Shown: positions 16,106-28,469, counted from the stretch's first letter. The stretch is DNA of 64,000 nucleotides from DATGPD01 sp041398565 (GCA_041398565.1 JAWKUN010000004.1:1-64000), one strand, 5' to 3'. Translations and numbers: made by a program. The notes: generated by a model from the sequence alone, not told the origin.

Positions 16106-17656
16106 ATGATCGCCAGCCGCCGCAAGATCCTGATCGTCGACGACAACGAGCTCAACCTCGACATCTTGGAAGAGCTGCTCGGCGACCGCTTCGACCTCCG
16201 CCGGGCCCGGTCCGGCGAGGAAGCCCTGGCGACGTTGGCCGCCTTCGACGCCGAACTCGTGCTGCTCGACGTCCTCATGCCGGGCATCGACGGCTACGAG
16301 ACCTGCCGCCGCATCACCCAGCGCCCCGAGAGCCAGGCCACCAAGGTGATCCTGGTGTCGGCGCGAGGAGCCACGGCCGAGCGCCTGCGCGGCTACTCCG
16401 TCGGTGCCAGCGACTTCGTCGTCAAGCCGTTCGATCCCGACGAGCTGAGCGCCAAGGTCGACGTGTTCCTGGCTCTCAAGGCGGCGCAGGACGAATCGCG
16501 CGCCAAGAGCGACTTCGTCGCCCACATGAGCCACGAGATCCGCACGCCGATGACCGCCATCCTCGGCTACGCCGAGAACCTGCGCGACGAGGCGCTCAGC
16601 GACCAGGCGCGTCACGAGGCGATCGACGCCATCTGGCGCAACGGGCAGCACCTGCTCGAACTCATCAACAACATCCTCGACCTGTCGAAGTTCGAGGCGA
16701 GTGGGGTGAGCGTCGTACGGGCGCCGTGCAACCCCGTCGAGATCATCGCCGAAGTCGTCGACATGATGCGGCCCAAGGCCGAGAGCTGCCGCCTGGCGCT
16801 GACCGCCGAGTGCGAGGGAGCGATTCCGACGCGCATCGAGAGCGACCGCACCCGCCTCAAGCAGATCCTCGTCAACCTCGTGGGCAACGCACTCAAGTTC
16901 ACGGAGAAGGGTGGCGTCCGCGTCTTGGCCCGCCTCGTCGGCGGCGACGCGCCGCGGCTGGAGGTCGACGTCGTGGACACCGGGATCGGCATCGATCCCG
17001 AGCGCATCGATGCGTTGTGTCAACCCTTCGTGCAGGCCGACGCCAGCGTCACGCGCCGCTTCGGCGGCTCGGGTCTCGGTCTGTCGATCAGCCGTCACCT
17101 GGCGCGGATGCTGGGCGGCGACCTTTCCATCCGCAGCACGCGCGGTCGCGGCAGCACGTTCACGATGAGCGTCGCCACGGGTCCGATCGATGGCGTGCCG
17201 CTCTGCAACGACCTGACCGGCGTGCGGTTGCCGCGTGCGGGCAGCGCTGACCGCAGCTTGCCACGCATCGAGTGTCGGGTCCTGCTGGCCGAGGACGGCG
17301 CCGACAACCAACGATTGCTGTCGTTCGTGCTGCACAAGGCCGGTGCGCGGGTGGTGGTCGTCGGCGACGGACAACAGGCCGTCGAGGCGGCTCTGGCGGC
17401 GCACAGCGAGGGTTCGCCGTTCGGCGTCGTCCTGATGGACATGCAGATGCCGGTGCTCGACGGCTACACAGCCACCGCTCGGCTGCGCGCCGCCGGCTAC
17501 ACCGCGCCCATCATCGGCGTCACGGCGCACGCCATGCCCGAGGATCGCGCGCGTTGCGCGCGCAGCGGCTGCGATCGCTTCGTCGCCAAGCCGATCGACC
17601 GTGAAGCGTTGATCCGGACCATCCACGAACTGGTGACGGTGCAACCATGCCGCTGA
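16106..17656 (+). CDS. Hybrid sensor kinase: REC-HisKA-HATPase-REC
   Basis: A soluble 516-aa phosphorelay protein. Receiver 1 spans 7-120 (phospho-acceptor Asp55 in LLDVLMPG, Lys in VVKPFD). The dimerisation/phosphotransfer helix has His143 in MSHEIRTPM. The ATPase domain has an N box (NLVGNALKFTEKGG), a G1 box (VDTGIGI) and a G2 box (GSGLGLSIS). A second receiver follows (about 395-510; LMDMQMPVLDG, VAKPID). There is no membrane segment or sensory domain, so the input must come through receiver 1 or partner proteins. ATG 16106 is preferred to 16085 because GAGG lies 5 nt upstream. It is the first gene of a four-gene overlapping operon, and its 3' end overlaps the HDOD gene by 10 bp. Confidence 0.93.
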   Translation: MIASRRKILIVDDNELNLDILEELLGDRFDLRRARSGEEALATLAAFDAELVLLDVLMPGIDGYETCRRITQRPESQATKVILVSARGATAERLRGYSVGASDFVVKPFDPDELSAKVDVFLALKAAQDESRAKSDFVAHMSHEIRTPMTAILGYAENLRDEALSDQARHEAIDAIWRNGQHLLELINNILDLSKFEASGVSVVRAPCNPVEIIAEVVDMMRPKAESCRLALTAECEGAIPTRIESDRTRLKQILVNLVGNALKFTEKGGVRVLARLVGGDAPRLEVDVVDTGIGIDPERIDALCQPFVQADASVTRRFGGSGLGLSISRHLARMLGGDLSIRSTRGRGSTFTMSVATGPIDGVPLCNDLTGVRLPRAGSADRSLPRIECRVLLAEDGADNQRLLSFVLHKAGARVVVVGDGQQAVEAALAAHSEGSPFGVVLMDMQMPVLDGYTATARLRAAGYTAPIIGVTAHAMPEDRARCARSGCDRFVAKPIDREALIRTIHELVTVQPCR

Positions 17657-18561
17657 AGGACCGCTACGCGGCGGCGATGGCGAGCGATCGCCTGCCGACC
17701 CCGGGCCCGGTCGCCATGGAGCTCGCCGCGCTCAGCCGTCGTCCGGACGCCGACTTCGACGAGGTCGCGCGCGTGGTCGCCACCGATCCGGCTCTGTGTG
17801 CCCGGGTGATGCGTGCCGCCAACACCGTGGCGCGAGGCGCTCGCGCCCCGACCGCGTCGCTCGAGCGGGCGCTGATGGCGCTCGGTTTGCGCGCCATCGC
17901 GCGCATCGCCCTGGAGACCTCGGTGCTGGACAGCAACCGCTCCGGACTGGCGGAGTTCGACTACGGCGCGTTCTGGGCCGAGTCGCTGGCGCGCGCGGTC
18001 GCGGCGCAGGTGGTCGCCACGCAGGTGGCGGGCGTCCAACCCGACGAGGCGTTCACCTACGGCCTGTTGGCCGGCATCGGCCGCTTGGCCCTGGTGTCGG
18101 TCTGGCCCGACACCTACCGCAAGATGCTGCTCGCCCTGCGCACCGTCGATCCGAGCGAGCTGGCCGAGGCCGAGGCCGCGGTCTTCGACATCGACGCACA
18201 GGAGCTTTCGGCGCGCATGCTGTTCGCCTGGGGCCTGCCCGCGTTGTCGAACGCGGCGCGGCAGGCGCCTGGCCGCGACCCGGCTACCGCGCGCCGCGAA
18301 GACGCCACCGTGTCGGTCTGCGGCGCCGGCGCCCTCCTCGCCCGCTTGATGGTGCACCAGGACGTCGACCGCGAGGCCTTGCGCCACGCCATGCGAGTCC
18401 TCGGTGAGCTCGGGATCGGCACCGAACTCGCCTCGCATCTCTTCCCGGACCTGGTCGAGCGCTTCGAGGTGATGGGACCGCATCTGGGGATCGCGACGCC
18501 GCCCGTCGCGTCCCTCGCCGAGCTCTACTCCCGCGCTTCCCAGACATCGAGGCCGTCATGA
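17647..18561 (+). CDS. HDOD domain protein
   Basis: A 304-aa protein made almost wholly of an HDOD domain (about 15-215), a non-catalytic relative of HD phosphohydrolases found in bacterial signalling. Typical segments are LPTPGPVAMELAALSRRPDAD, EVARVVATDPALCARVMRAANT and a degenerate HD region (GLLAGIGRLALVSVWPDTY). There is no EAL, GGDEF or kinase domain. It overlaps the upstream hybrid kinase by 10 bp and the downstream FIST gene by ATGA (18558-18561), so the products are probably made in fixed proportion. HDOD proteins often couple to two-component systems or c-di-GMP networks; the exact role here is inferred from context only. Confidence 0.88.
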   Translation: MPLKDRYAAAMASDRLPTPGPVAMELAALSRRPDADFDEVARVVATDPALCARVMRAANTVARGARAPTASLERALMALGLRAIARIALETSVLDSNRSGLAEFDYGAFWAESLARAVAAQVVATQVAGVQPDEAFTYGLLAGIGRLALVSVWPDTYRKMLLALRTVDPSELAEAEAAVFDIDAQELSARMLFAWGLPALSNAARQAPGRDPATARREDATVSVCGAGALLARLMVHQDVDREALRHAMRVLGELGIGTELASHLFPDLVERFEVMGPHLGIATPPVASLAELYSRASQTSRPS

Positions 18562-19714
18562 CCAAGAACTGCACGACATCCATCCGACGCGGCGTGTCCA
18601 CCGCGACCGACCCCGCCCTCGCCGCACGCGAGCTGTTCGAGGCGCTGTTCCAGCCCGATGCCCACCTCGTGCTCTTCTACTGTGCGCCCGAGTACGACAC
18701 CAAAGCGCTCGGCCGCGAGCTGCGTCGCATGTTCGGCGACACAGTGGTGGTCGGCTGCACGACGGCAGGCGAGATCACGCCGCTGGGCTACCTGCGCGGC
18801 ACGATCACCGGTCTGAGTCTCGCTGGCGACGACTTCCGCGTGGTGGTCGAGCGCTTCGACGGCGTGTCCGACCTGCGGGCCGCCGAGATCTCGGACCGCA
18901 CGACCGCCGCGGTGGCGCGCGTGGAGGAACTGGGGCGCAAGGCGACGCGCAGCAACTGTTTTGCCTTCCTGCTCATCGACGGGCTGTGCATGCGCGAGGA
19001 GCTGGTGGTGTCGGCGGTCTACCGCGGGCTAGGCAACCTCACGGTCTTCGGCGGGTCGGCTGGCGACGGCACGCGTTTCCAAGAGACCCTGGTCTACGCC
19101 GACAGCGAGTTCCGCACCGATCGCGCGGTCCTGCTGCTGGTGCAGACAGACCGGCCCTTCACCGTGTTCCGCACCCAGCACTTCGTCCCGTCGAACGAGA
19201 AGATGGTCGTCACCGAAGCCGACCCGGCCAAGCGGATCGTCACCGAGATCAACGGCGTGCCGGCCGGACGCGAGTACGCGCGGGTCCTGGGGGTCGATGT
19301 CGGGGAGCTGACGCCGCTCGTGTTCGCGACCCACCCGGTGATGGTGCGGGTCGGCGGCCAGTACTACGTGCGCTCGATCCAGAAGGTGAACGACGACGGC
19401 AGCCTCACCTTCTTCTGCGCCATCGACGCCGGCATCGTGCTGACCGCCGCGCGCGGCGTCGACATCGTGCAGGACCTGGAGGAGACGTTCGGCCGAGTGC
19501 GCACCGAGGTCGGGGCGCCGGAGCTGGTCATCGGCTGCGACTGCATCCTGCGTCACCTCGAGTTCGATCGCGAGGGGCTGAAGGAACGCGTCGGCACCAT
19601 CCTCGCCAACAACAACGTCGTCGGCTTCAGCACCTACGGCGAGCAGTTCGAGGCCATGCACGTCAACCAGACGTTCACCGGCGTCGCCATCGGTCCGGAG
19701 TCCGGGGCTGCGCC

Positions 19715-19718
<4 letters not shown>
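18558..19718 (+). CDS. FIST domain (FIST_N + FIST_C) sensory protein
   Basis: A 386-aa soluble protein with both FIST modules and no output domain. FIST_N covers about 30-225 (VVVGCTTAGEITPLGY, FLLIDGLCMREE, VFGGSAGDGTRF). FIST_C covers about 230-375 (EINGVPAGREYARVLG, LVIGCDCILRHLEF, NVVGFSTYGEQFE). FIST domains are predicted to sense small ligands such as amino acids and are usually fused to, or encoded beside, histidine kinases, chemoreceptors or GGDEF proteins. The gene overlaps both neighbours by ATGA, so it is a strong candidate for the input of the kinase encoded immediately downstream, which has no sensory domain of its own. Confidence 0.93.
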
Positions 19719-21949
<2,231 letters not shown>

Positions 21950-21991
21950 ATCGGGCGCCGCGGCGTTCACCGGACCGTCTCGCTCGCGTCG

Positions 21992-23419
21992 TCAGTCGCG
22001 CGCCACGCGCTCCCAGACCTCGAGACCGCGCAAGTGCGTGCCGGGCAGCCGCCGGTAGGTGCGAAGGAAGTCCGGCCGTGACAACACCGGCACCTCGAAG
22101 TCCGGCCACGGCACCGTGTGCGCCAGCACGTAGTCGGGTCGCTCGCGGTCGAACCACCAGCCGGTGTCGCCGCGGGCGATCGCCTCGGCGGCGCCCGCGG
22201 TCACCAGGCCCTGCATGTCGAGGATGCGCCGCGGATAGGCGTGGAAGCCGACGATGCCGATGTCGGCCACGGCGATGGTGCAGTCGGGCGGGGTGTGCTC
22301 GGCGAACCACACGCCGGCCAAGGGGTAGTTCGGCCGTGAGGGCTGCGGAGCGACGAGCTCGGGCAGCGCCACGGCGAGTGATGCCGCGGTGACGATGATG
22401 CCCGCGAGCATCGGCAAGGGGCGCTGCGTCGCCCAGGTGGTGGCGAACGTGGTCGCCAGGGCCAACGCCACCGCGCCGAACACGGGCGCGTAGTACCAGT
22501 GGTAGGGCGGCAGGTCGAACACGGCGTAGGTCGCGAACTGCAGCCACGCGAAGGCGGCGAAGCACGCGCTGGCGCGATGGCGACGGGCATGCCACGCGAG
22601 GCAGGCCGTGGCACCCAGAGCCACCGCGAGCACCGCCCAGGGCGGCACCCCCACCGCCCGCTCGTCGAGCCACCGCAGCTCGCGCCAGGCACCGTTGAGG
22701 AAGATCGGCGGATCCTTGAAGAAGTGCCGCTGCGCCAGCTTGACCGCCAAGGTGTTGGGGAGCGGCGAGCCGAAGCGTGCGGTCGCGAACCACACCCAGG
22801 GCAGGACGACGAGGCCGGCACCGAGCGCCAGGCCCAGCGCTGCTCGCCAGCCCTGGCTGCGCCAGGCGCGCAGGGTCAGAATGCCGCCCAGCAGGGCCGC
22901 GTCCGGCCTCGCCAGCACGGCGGCGCCCGCCAGCAGACCGGCCAGGCGAGGGCGAGCGTTCTCGTTGGCGACGCACGCGCCGAGAGCGCAGGCGATGAGC
23001 AGCGACGACTCCATGCCGAGCGTGGTGTAGACGCGCGGCGTCAGAGCGACCAGCACCCCGGCCATGGTGGCCGGCAGGCGTCCCAGGTGGCGGAACTGCA
23101 CGAAGGCCATGATCGTGGCGGCCGCGAGCGGCAGTGCGAACGCCAGCGGCTGGGCGGTCAGCAGGTCGCCCGTGATCCCCGCCAGCCCGACCACCACCAT
23201 CACGTGCAACGGCGAAGTCGTGGCGTTGACCGCCTCGCCGACGTTGTAGACCCAGCCGTGGCCGTCGAGCAGGTGACGCGCGTAGCGGAGCACGATCAGC
23301 GCGTCGTCGGGGTAGATCTCGCGCAGCCGGAACGAACAGAGTCCGACGAGCGCGCACAGGCAGGCCACGACCAGGACGTCGAGGAGGAGTCGGTCTCGGC
23401 GGGGGCCGGTGTCGGACAT
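21992..23419 (-). CDS. Multi-pass membrane protein, probable GT-C fold glycosyltransferase
   Basis: A 475-aa integral membrane protein with about ten hydrophobic segments. The first periplasmic loop carries a double acidic motif, EIYPDDALIVLRYARHLLDGHGWVYN, typical of GT-C enzymes that use lipid-phosphate-linked sugars; TTSPLHV follows. This resembles AftB-like arabinosyl- or mannosyltransferases, but the acceptor is unknown. The soluble C-terminal part (about 385-475) ends in TYRRLPGTHLRGLEVWER. The second in-frame region (FDRERPDYVLAHT) is characteristic of the same group. The gene is convergent with the kinase operon and has no co-directional partner. Confidence 0.78.
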   Translation of the reverse strand: MSDTGPRRDRLLLDVLVVACLCALVGLCSFRLREIYPDDALIVLRYARHLLDGHGWVYNVGEAVNATTSPLHVMVVVGLAGITGDLLTAQPLAFALPLAAATIMAFVQFRHLGRLPATMAGVLVALTPRVYTTLGMESSLLIACALGACVANENARPRLAGLLAGAAVLARPDAALLGGILTLRAWRSQGWRAALGLALGAGLVVLPWVWFATARFGSPLPNTLAVKLAQRHFFKDPPIFLNGAWRELRWLDERAVGVPPWAVLAVALGATACLAWHARRHRASACFAAFAWLQFATYAVFDLPPYHWYYAPVFGAVALALATTFATTWATQRPLPMLAGIIVTAASLAVALPELVAPQPSRPNYPLAGVWFAEHTPPDCTIAVADIGIVGFHAYPRRILDMQGLVTAGAAEAIARGDTGWWFDRERPDYVLAHTVPWPDFEVPVLSRPDFLRTYRRLPGTHLRGLEVWERVARD

Positions 23420-23551
23420 GGATCTGTATCGGCACGGGACGCAGGTGTCCTGGTCGACCGCAAGGAATCGAGGACCGGTCTGGCTGCGGCGGACGCCTTG
23501 CCGCGCGACTCGATCGCACTCATGCGCTACCGTCGCCCGCCGCCGGCATAC

Positions 23552-23636
23552 GCGGGGGTGGCGAAACTGGCAGACGCAGCAGACTTAAAATCTGCGGCCG
23601 CAAGGCGTGAGGGTTCGAGTCCCTCCCCCCGCACCA
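23552..23636 (+). tRNA. tRNA-Leu (anticodon UAA)
   Basis: Acceptor stem GCGGGGG (23552-23558) pairs with CCCCCGC (23626-23632), followed by A and an encoded CCA. The anticodon arm is GCAGA-CTTAAAA-TCTGC with anticodon TAA, which reads UUA (and UUG) Leu codons. A long variable arm (GGCCGCAAGGCGTGA region) and the GGTTCGAGTCC T arm complete an 85-nt class II tRNA. UUA codons are rare in this GC-rich DNA. It lies between divergent and convergent protein genes and appears monocistronic. Confidence 0.97.
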
Positions 23637-23645
23637 CTCGCCAGC

Positions 23646-24941
23646 CTAGACCGGCGCGCCCTTGTCGGCTTCCCAGGGTCGCACGCGCCGCAGGATGCGG
23701 GCGTGCCGCTGGAAGGTCACGTAGCTCCAAGCCCAATCGATCAACACGACGAGCCGGCTGCGGAAGCCGACGATCGCCATCAGGTGCACGAAGAGCCACA
23801 CCAGCCAGGCCAACCAGCCGGTGAACCGTCGCTTGCCGAGCACGGCCACCGCGCGCCGGCGGCCGATCGTCGCCAGGGTGCCCCGGTCGCGGTAGGAGAA
23901 GGGCTCGGTCGGTCGCTCGGCCTGCAGGCGGAGGACGTTGGCGGCAGCGTGTCGCCCCATTTGGATGGCGGCCGGTGCCACCCCAGGCACCCATTCGCCG
24001 TCGGGTCGGCGCACCGCGGCGAGGTCGCCGACGACGAAGATCCGCGGCTCTCCAGGGACGCTGAGGTCGTCGGCCACCAGGACGCGACCGCGGTCGAGGG
24101 GCACGCCCAGGCTCTGGACCATGGGCACGGGTTGCACGCCCGCCGCCCAGAGGATCGTGCCCGCCGCGATGGGGTCGTCGCCGACGACCACCCGGCCCGG
24201 CTCGATCTTCTGCACGTGCTTGCCGAGGCGCACCTCGACCCCCAGGGCCTGCAGGTCGACGAGCGCGCGTTCGCGCAGCTCGTCGGGGAAGCCCTTGAGC
24301 ACGCCGGCTTCGCCCTCGACCAGCAGCACACGCGCGGTGCGCGGATCGATGCGGCGGAACTCGCGCGCCAGGGTGCGCCGGGCAAGCTCGGCCAGCGTGC
24401 CGGCCAGCTCCACGCCCGTGGGGCCGCCGCCGATCACCACGAAGGTCAAGAGCTCACGTTGCTCGGCGTCGCGCTCGGCCCACTCGGCCCGCTCGAACGC
24501 TGCCAGCACCCGCTGGCGGATGTCGAGGGCGTCTTCGAGAGTCTTCAAGGACGGCGCCGCGCTGCGCCAGTCCTCGTGCCCGAAGTAGTGGCTGCGGGCG
24601 CCGGCGGCGAGGATCAACGCGTCGTAGTCGACACGGTCGCCATTGTCGAGAACGACCGCACGGCCCGGCGCATCCACCGCGTCCACCGTCGCCATGCGCA
24701 CCGCGGCGTTGCGTTGCCGCCGCAGGATGGCGCGCAGCGGCGAGGCGATGTCGGCGGGCGAGAGGACTGCTCCGGCCACCTGGTAGAGGAGCGGCTGGAA
24801 CAGGTGGTAGTTCTGCCGGTCGATCAGGGTGATGCGCACGCGCGCGCGCGCCAGGTGCCGCGCTGCCGCGAGGCCGCCGAATCCACCGCCGACGATGACC
24901 ACGTGCACCCCGGCGTTGTCGCCGTGGGCCAGCCTGCGCAC
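23646..24941 (-). CDS. Type II NADH dehydrogenase (NDH-2), FAD-dependent
   Basis: Oxidises NADH and reduces membrane quinone without pumping protons. The 431-aa protein opens with the FAD-binding dinucleotide fold VVIVGGGFGGLAAARHLA (about 14-31). A second NADH-binding fold, TFVVIGGGPTGVELAGTLAE, lies near 165. VVGDLAAV and GVAPAAIQMGRHAAAN are the family's flavin-contacting motifs. The C-terminal region (LAWLVWLFVHLMAIVGFRSR) is an amphipathic membrane anchor. Length and order match NDH-2. MRRLAH at 24941 is the assumed start; an internal GTG (VHVVIV) is possible. The gene is followed downstream by the tRNA on the opposite strand. Confidence 0.93.
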   Translation of the reverse strand: MRRLAHGDNAGVHVVIVGGGFGGLAAARHLARARVRITLIDRQNYHLFQPLLYQVAGAVLSPADIASPLRAILRRQRNAAVRMATVDAVDAPGRAVVLDNGDRVDYDALILAAGARSHYFGHEDWRSAAPSLKTLEDALDIRQRVLAAFERAEWAERDAEQRELLTFVVIGGGPTGVELAGTLAELARRTLAREFRRIDPRTARVLLVEGEAGVLKGFPDELRERALVDLQALGVEVRLGKHVQKIEPGRVVVGDDPIAAGTILWAAGVQPVPMVQSLGVPLDRGRVLVADDLSVPGEPRIFVVGDLAAVRRPDGEWVPGVAPAAIQMGRHAAANVLRLQAERPTEPFSYRDRGTLATIGRRRAVAVLGKRRFTGWLAWLVWLFVHLMAIVGFRSRLVVLIDWAWSYVTFQRHARILRRVRPWEADKGAPV

Positions 24942-24974
24942 AAGGGTGCGGCCAGCGAAACGTCCGACGCCGGG

Positions 24975-25379
24975 TCACGCCGGTTCGCGGTAGCGCAGCG
25001 CCACCAGCACGCACGGTCCCCCGGCGATGACCCGCAGGCCCAAGCCCTCGGCGGCCGCGATCGCCGCCGGCGACTCCGCTCCCGGCTGCATCCACACCCA
25101 GGTCGCGCCCTTGGCGTGCGCGTCGCGCACCACCTGCTCGGTGATCGGTGGCGGCGTGATGATGGAGACCCCCGTCGGCGTCTCGGGCAGGTCTGCGAGC
25201 GAGCGGTAGCACGTCTGCCCTTCGATCTCGGTCTCGCGCGGGTGCACGCAGTAGACAGGCTTGCCCGCCTGGAGGTAGGCGCGCAGGACCTTGTTGCCGT
25301 ACTTGGTGCGGTCTTTCGAGGCGCCGACCACGGCGAACGGACCGCCGGACAGGAACTCGCCGATGCGCGGATCGATCAT
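24975..25379 (-). CDS. CoA-binding domain protein (YccU-like)
   Basis: A 134-aa single-domain Rossmann protein of the CoA_binding_2 family. It shows FAVVGASKDRTKYGNKVLRAY and the late-strand motif WVWMQPGAES, which normally contacts the ligand, with the conserved Gly-Pro-Cys near the end (IAGGPCVL). Family members bind CoA or NAD-like ligands, and their cellular role is unclear. ATG 25379 is the natural start; open sequence upstream to 25667 looks non-coding. It lies 33 bp upstream of the NDH-2 gene on the same strand, so a redox-linked operon is plausible. Confidence 0.9.
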   Translation of the reverse strand: MIDPRIGEFLSGGPFAVVGASKDRTKYGNKVLRAYLQAGKPVYCVHPRETEIEGQTCYRSLADLPETPTGVSIITPPPITEQVVRDAHAKGATWVWMQPGAESPAAIAAAEGLGLRVIAGGPCVLVALRYREPA

Positions 25380-25425
25380 GGCGCGATGTTCGACCCGGCA
25401 ACGGCATCGGACAAGGATGCGCGCC

Positions 25426-28377
25426 TCACTTGAAGGCGTCGGCGTCCTTGTCCCCGTCGTTCTCCAGGTAGGCCAGGAGGTCGAGGATCTGTTCGCGGGT
25501 GAGGGTGAACACCAGACCGGGCGGCATGGCGGAAACCGGCGATGGCGAGCGGTCGGTGACGTCGGCCTTGCGCAAGCGCGTGATGCTGCCGTCTTCGACA
25601 TCGACGACGATTTCGACCTCTTCGTCGGTCTCGGCGCGCACCCGCCCGGTGCGCACGCGGCCGTCACGCAACGTGAAGGTCACCAGCTGGTACTGGTCGG
25701 AGATCACCTTGCTCGGCTCGAGGATCGACTCGAGGAGCGTGCGACGGTCGAGACGTCGGCTCACGCCCGTGAGATCGGGACCGATGGCGCCTCCCTTGTC
25801 CAGGAAGCGGTGGCAGGTGACGCACTGGCTCGTGGCGAACGCACGCTGACCACCGGCGAACGACCGTCCGGCGGCGACCGCCGGCAACGCGTCGACCAGC
25901 TCCTCGGTCGTCCACGCGCGCACGAAGGGACCGGGCTTGGCCGCGCGCTCGGCGCGAGCCTCGACCGCAGCAGCGCGCGCAGCCTGCAAGCGGGCGACGA
26001 GCTCCGACGAACCCAAGCGCTCCAGCAGGGTGTCGAGCATCGCGTCGAGGTAGCCGCCGAAGCTGTTGCCGCCTTCGCCGCGCGCGCGCACGTCGAGCGT
26101 CCACTCGAAGAAGCGGGTGGCGTCCGCCTCGCTCCAGCCGACGCGCGTGCGGCACAACAGCTGCGCCCAGGCGATCTGCTCGACCTGCGACGGGGTGCCC
26201 GCCAACGCGGCGAGCAGCGCCGGCACCAGCCCGTCTGCGTCCAGCGCCACCAACACCGTGGCGCGCTCGCGGTCGAGGGCGAAGTCGCCGCTCGGCAGCG
26301 GTCCGCCGGCGGGCGGGGTCAGCGTCTCGACGAGGCGCTGGCGGCGCTCGCCCGTGGCGTCGCCGCGGCGAGCCATCGCCACGCTCGCCACGCGCAGCCA
26401 CTCCAGCCGGCGCGCGCGCGGCAGGTCGGCGTACGCGAGCTGGTCGAGGCGGTCCAGGATCGAGCCGAGGTCGGCGTCGACGCCGGCGCGCGCCAGCGCC
26501 AGCAGAGCAGCCATCGCCCGCGCCGGCTCCGACTCGCTCAGCGCGCGTGCGCGCCACAGCTCGACCGGCGCGCGCTCGAGGGCGACGCGAGCGACCTGGC
26601 GCCGCTCGCGGTCGGCATCGCCGAGGTCGACCCAGGCCAGGTCGATGGCCTCGGCGTCGTTGGCCAAGCGCCGGCCCCCGAACGGGCCCAGCAGCAACCC
26701 CGTACCGGCGCTTTGGTCCGCAGGCGAGGGCAGGCCGGCGGCCGTGGCTTGCACGTCCGTGCCTCGGGCGTCTGGACGGGTGTCGGCGGCCAGGCGGTAG
26801 AGCCCCGACTGCGTGCCACGGCCGCCGGTGACGAACCACAGCGCCCCGTCGGGCCCCACCACGACGTCGGTGACGTTGAGCGGCTTGCCCGAGACCAGCG
26901 GCGCGGCGGGTTCGCCGGCCGGGTGCGTCCGCGCGGCCAGGATGCGGCCGAACGCCCAATCGGCGAGGACGAGGGCGCCTCTGTCTTCCGGTCGGACCAG
27001 TCCCTGGCGCCAGAACGTGATTCCGGTCGGCGAGCCGCGGCCGAGGTCGATCAGGCCGGGCAGGCTGTCGAACGACTCGACCGGCCACTTCGCCGACCCC
27101 GAACGCCAGCCGAACTCGGCGCCCCACACGATGCGACAGACGCGGATCGGTCGGTACCAGGGCAACCCCACGTCCCACTCCATGTCGGAGTCGAAGGTGT
27201 AGAGGTCACCGTTGCCGTCGAAGGCCAGGTCGAAGGCGTTGCGCATGCCCGCGGCCCACAGGTCGATGCGCGTGCCGTCGGGCCGGATGCGCAGCACGTG
27301 CGAGCCGGGCACGCGTACCCCGACGGCGTGGCCGTTGGGGTCCTCGTAGCGCTCGAGCAGCACGTCCTCGGCGTAGAGACGGTGCGGGGAGTCGGCGGCG
27401 ACCCCCGCGGGCAACGACGTCATGTTGCCGTTCACCACCCACAGGTTGCCGTCGGGGCCAGGCACGACGGCGTGCGAGCCATGCTCGCCGCTGCCGTTCC
27501 AGGCGACCAGCTTCTGCACGTCCTCGAACTCGCCGTCGCTGTCGGCGTCACGCAGCCGGAACAGGCCACCCTTCTTGTCGTTGACGTTGGCCCACAGGGC
27601 ATCGAAGGCGAAGGCCAGGCCGTGCGGATTGCGCACCTCCGGCGGCAGGATCAGCGCTTCCAGACTCGCACGCGGATCGCGCAGGCGCAGGATGCCGCCA
27701 CGCTCGACCCCCAGGTACAGCTCGCCCGACGGGCCGAACGTCATGCTGATCCACGACCCTTCGTCGTCCTGCGCCGAGCGGATGAGCTCCACCGAGTACC
27801 CGGACTTGGTGTGCAGGCTCGCCGCCGGGGTCGCGACCTTCGGCACGAAGGGGTCCTTCCAGGGGGCGGTGTCCGCCGGCCCCAGGTCGTGGGCTGGCTG
27901 CCACGACGCCGCGGCCTCCTCGACGCCCCCCGGCGCGGCTTCCCAGCTGGCGTCGGTGACGACGACGAGGCGCGTCCCCGAGCGCAGCTCGATGTCGAGA
28001 CGGCCGATCAGGCCAGCGGGGCCTCCCTGATTCTCGGCGCGCACGCTGAGCGTCACCTTGCCTCGGTGCAGGCGCTCGGTGACGTCGGTGGCGTAGCCGC
28101 GCTGCCACTGGTCGCCCTTCAGCACCGACACACCGTCGAGCCGTGCCTCGAACTCGTTGTCGCACGTCATGCGCAGTTTGGCACGCCGCACCGGTTCGGG
28201 CAGGTCGAGCACGCGACGGAACCGGCAGACCTCGTCGGCTCCGGCGCGGGCGCGGGTCCAGATCCAGCGCGGCTGCGACGGTGCCGTGTCCTGGGCAGGC
28301 AGTGCCGAGGCCAAAGGCAGGCCCAGCGCCAGGGCAAGAGAGGCGAAGGACAACTCGGGCGAACCCAGCCGCGTCAT
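25426..28377 (-). CDS. PVC-type membrane-bound dehydrogenase with HEAT region and cytochrome c domain (second copy)
   Basis: A 983-aa exported protein related to the one at 10275-13577. After a signal peptide (MTRLGSPELSFASLALALGLPLA) there is a lectin-like extra domain (about 35-150, WIWTRARAGADEVCRFRR) absent from the other copy. A propeller (about 165-560) has GSWISMTFGPSGELYLG and RNPHGLAFAFDALWAN, and a helical region lies at about 570-830. The C-terminal haem domain has CVTCH at 852-856 and a distal SAMPPG near 949-954. The N-terminal methionine at 28413 is a longer alternative. Family members are thought to oxidise carbohydrate or alcohol in the periplasm; substrate is unknown. Confidence 0.92.
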   Translation of the reverse strand: MTRLGSPELSFASLALALGLPLASALPAQDTAPSQPRWIWTRARAGADEVCRFRRVLDLPEPVRRAKLRMTCDNEFEARLDGVSVLKGDQWQRGYATDVTERLHRGKVTLSVRAENQGGPAGLIGRLDIELRSGTRLVVVTDASWEAAPGGVEEAAASWQPAHDLGPADTAPWKDPFVPKVATPAASLHTKSGYSVELIRSAQDDEGSWISMTFGPSGELYLGVERGGILRLRDPRASLEALILPPEVRNPHGLAFAFDALWANVNDKKGGLFRLRDADSDGEFEDVQKLVAWNGSGEHGSHAVVPGPDGNLWVVNGNMTSLPAGVAADSPHRLYAEDVLLERYEDPNGHAVGVRVPGSHVLRIRPDGTRIDLWAAGMRNAFDLAFDGNGDLYTFDSDMEWDVGLPWYRPIRVCRIVWGAEFGWRSGSAKWPVESFDSLPGLIDLGRGSPTGITFWRQGLVRPEDRGALVLADWAFGRILAARTHPAGEPAAPLVSGKPLNVTDVVVGPDGALWFVTGGRGTQSGLYRLAADTRPDARGTDVQATAAGLPSPADQSAGTGLLLGPFGGRRLANDAEAIDLAWVDLGDADRERRQVARVALERAPVELWRARALSESEPARAMAALLALARAGVDADLGSILDRLDQLAYADLPRARRLEWLRVASVAMARRGDATGERRQRLVETLTPPAGGPLPSGDFALDRERATVLVALDADGLVPALLAALAGTPSQVEQIAWAQLLCRTRVGWSEADATRFFEWTLDVRARGEGGNSFGGYLDAMLDTLLERLGSSELVARLQAARAAAVEARAERAAKPGPFVRAWTTEELVDALPAVAAGRSFAGGQRAFATSQCVTCHRFLDKGGAIGPDLTGVSRRLDRRTLLESILEPSKVISDQYQLVTFTLRDGRVRTGRVRAETDEEVEIVVDVEDGSITRLRKADVTDRSPSPVSAMPPGLVFTLTREQILDLLAYLENDGDKDADAFK

Positions 28378-28469
28378 GGGACCCAAGATCGCGCCTGGCG
28401 GGCCAGAGTGCAACTGCGCGGCAACTGTGCCACGGCCGCGCGGCAGCCACGGTCGTTCCGGCGCGCCGA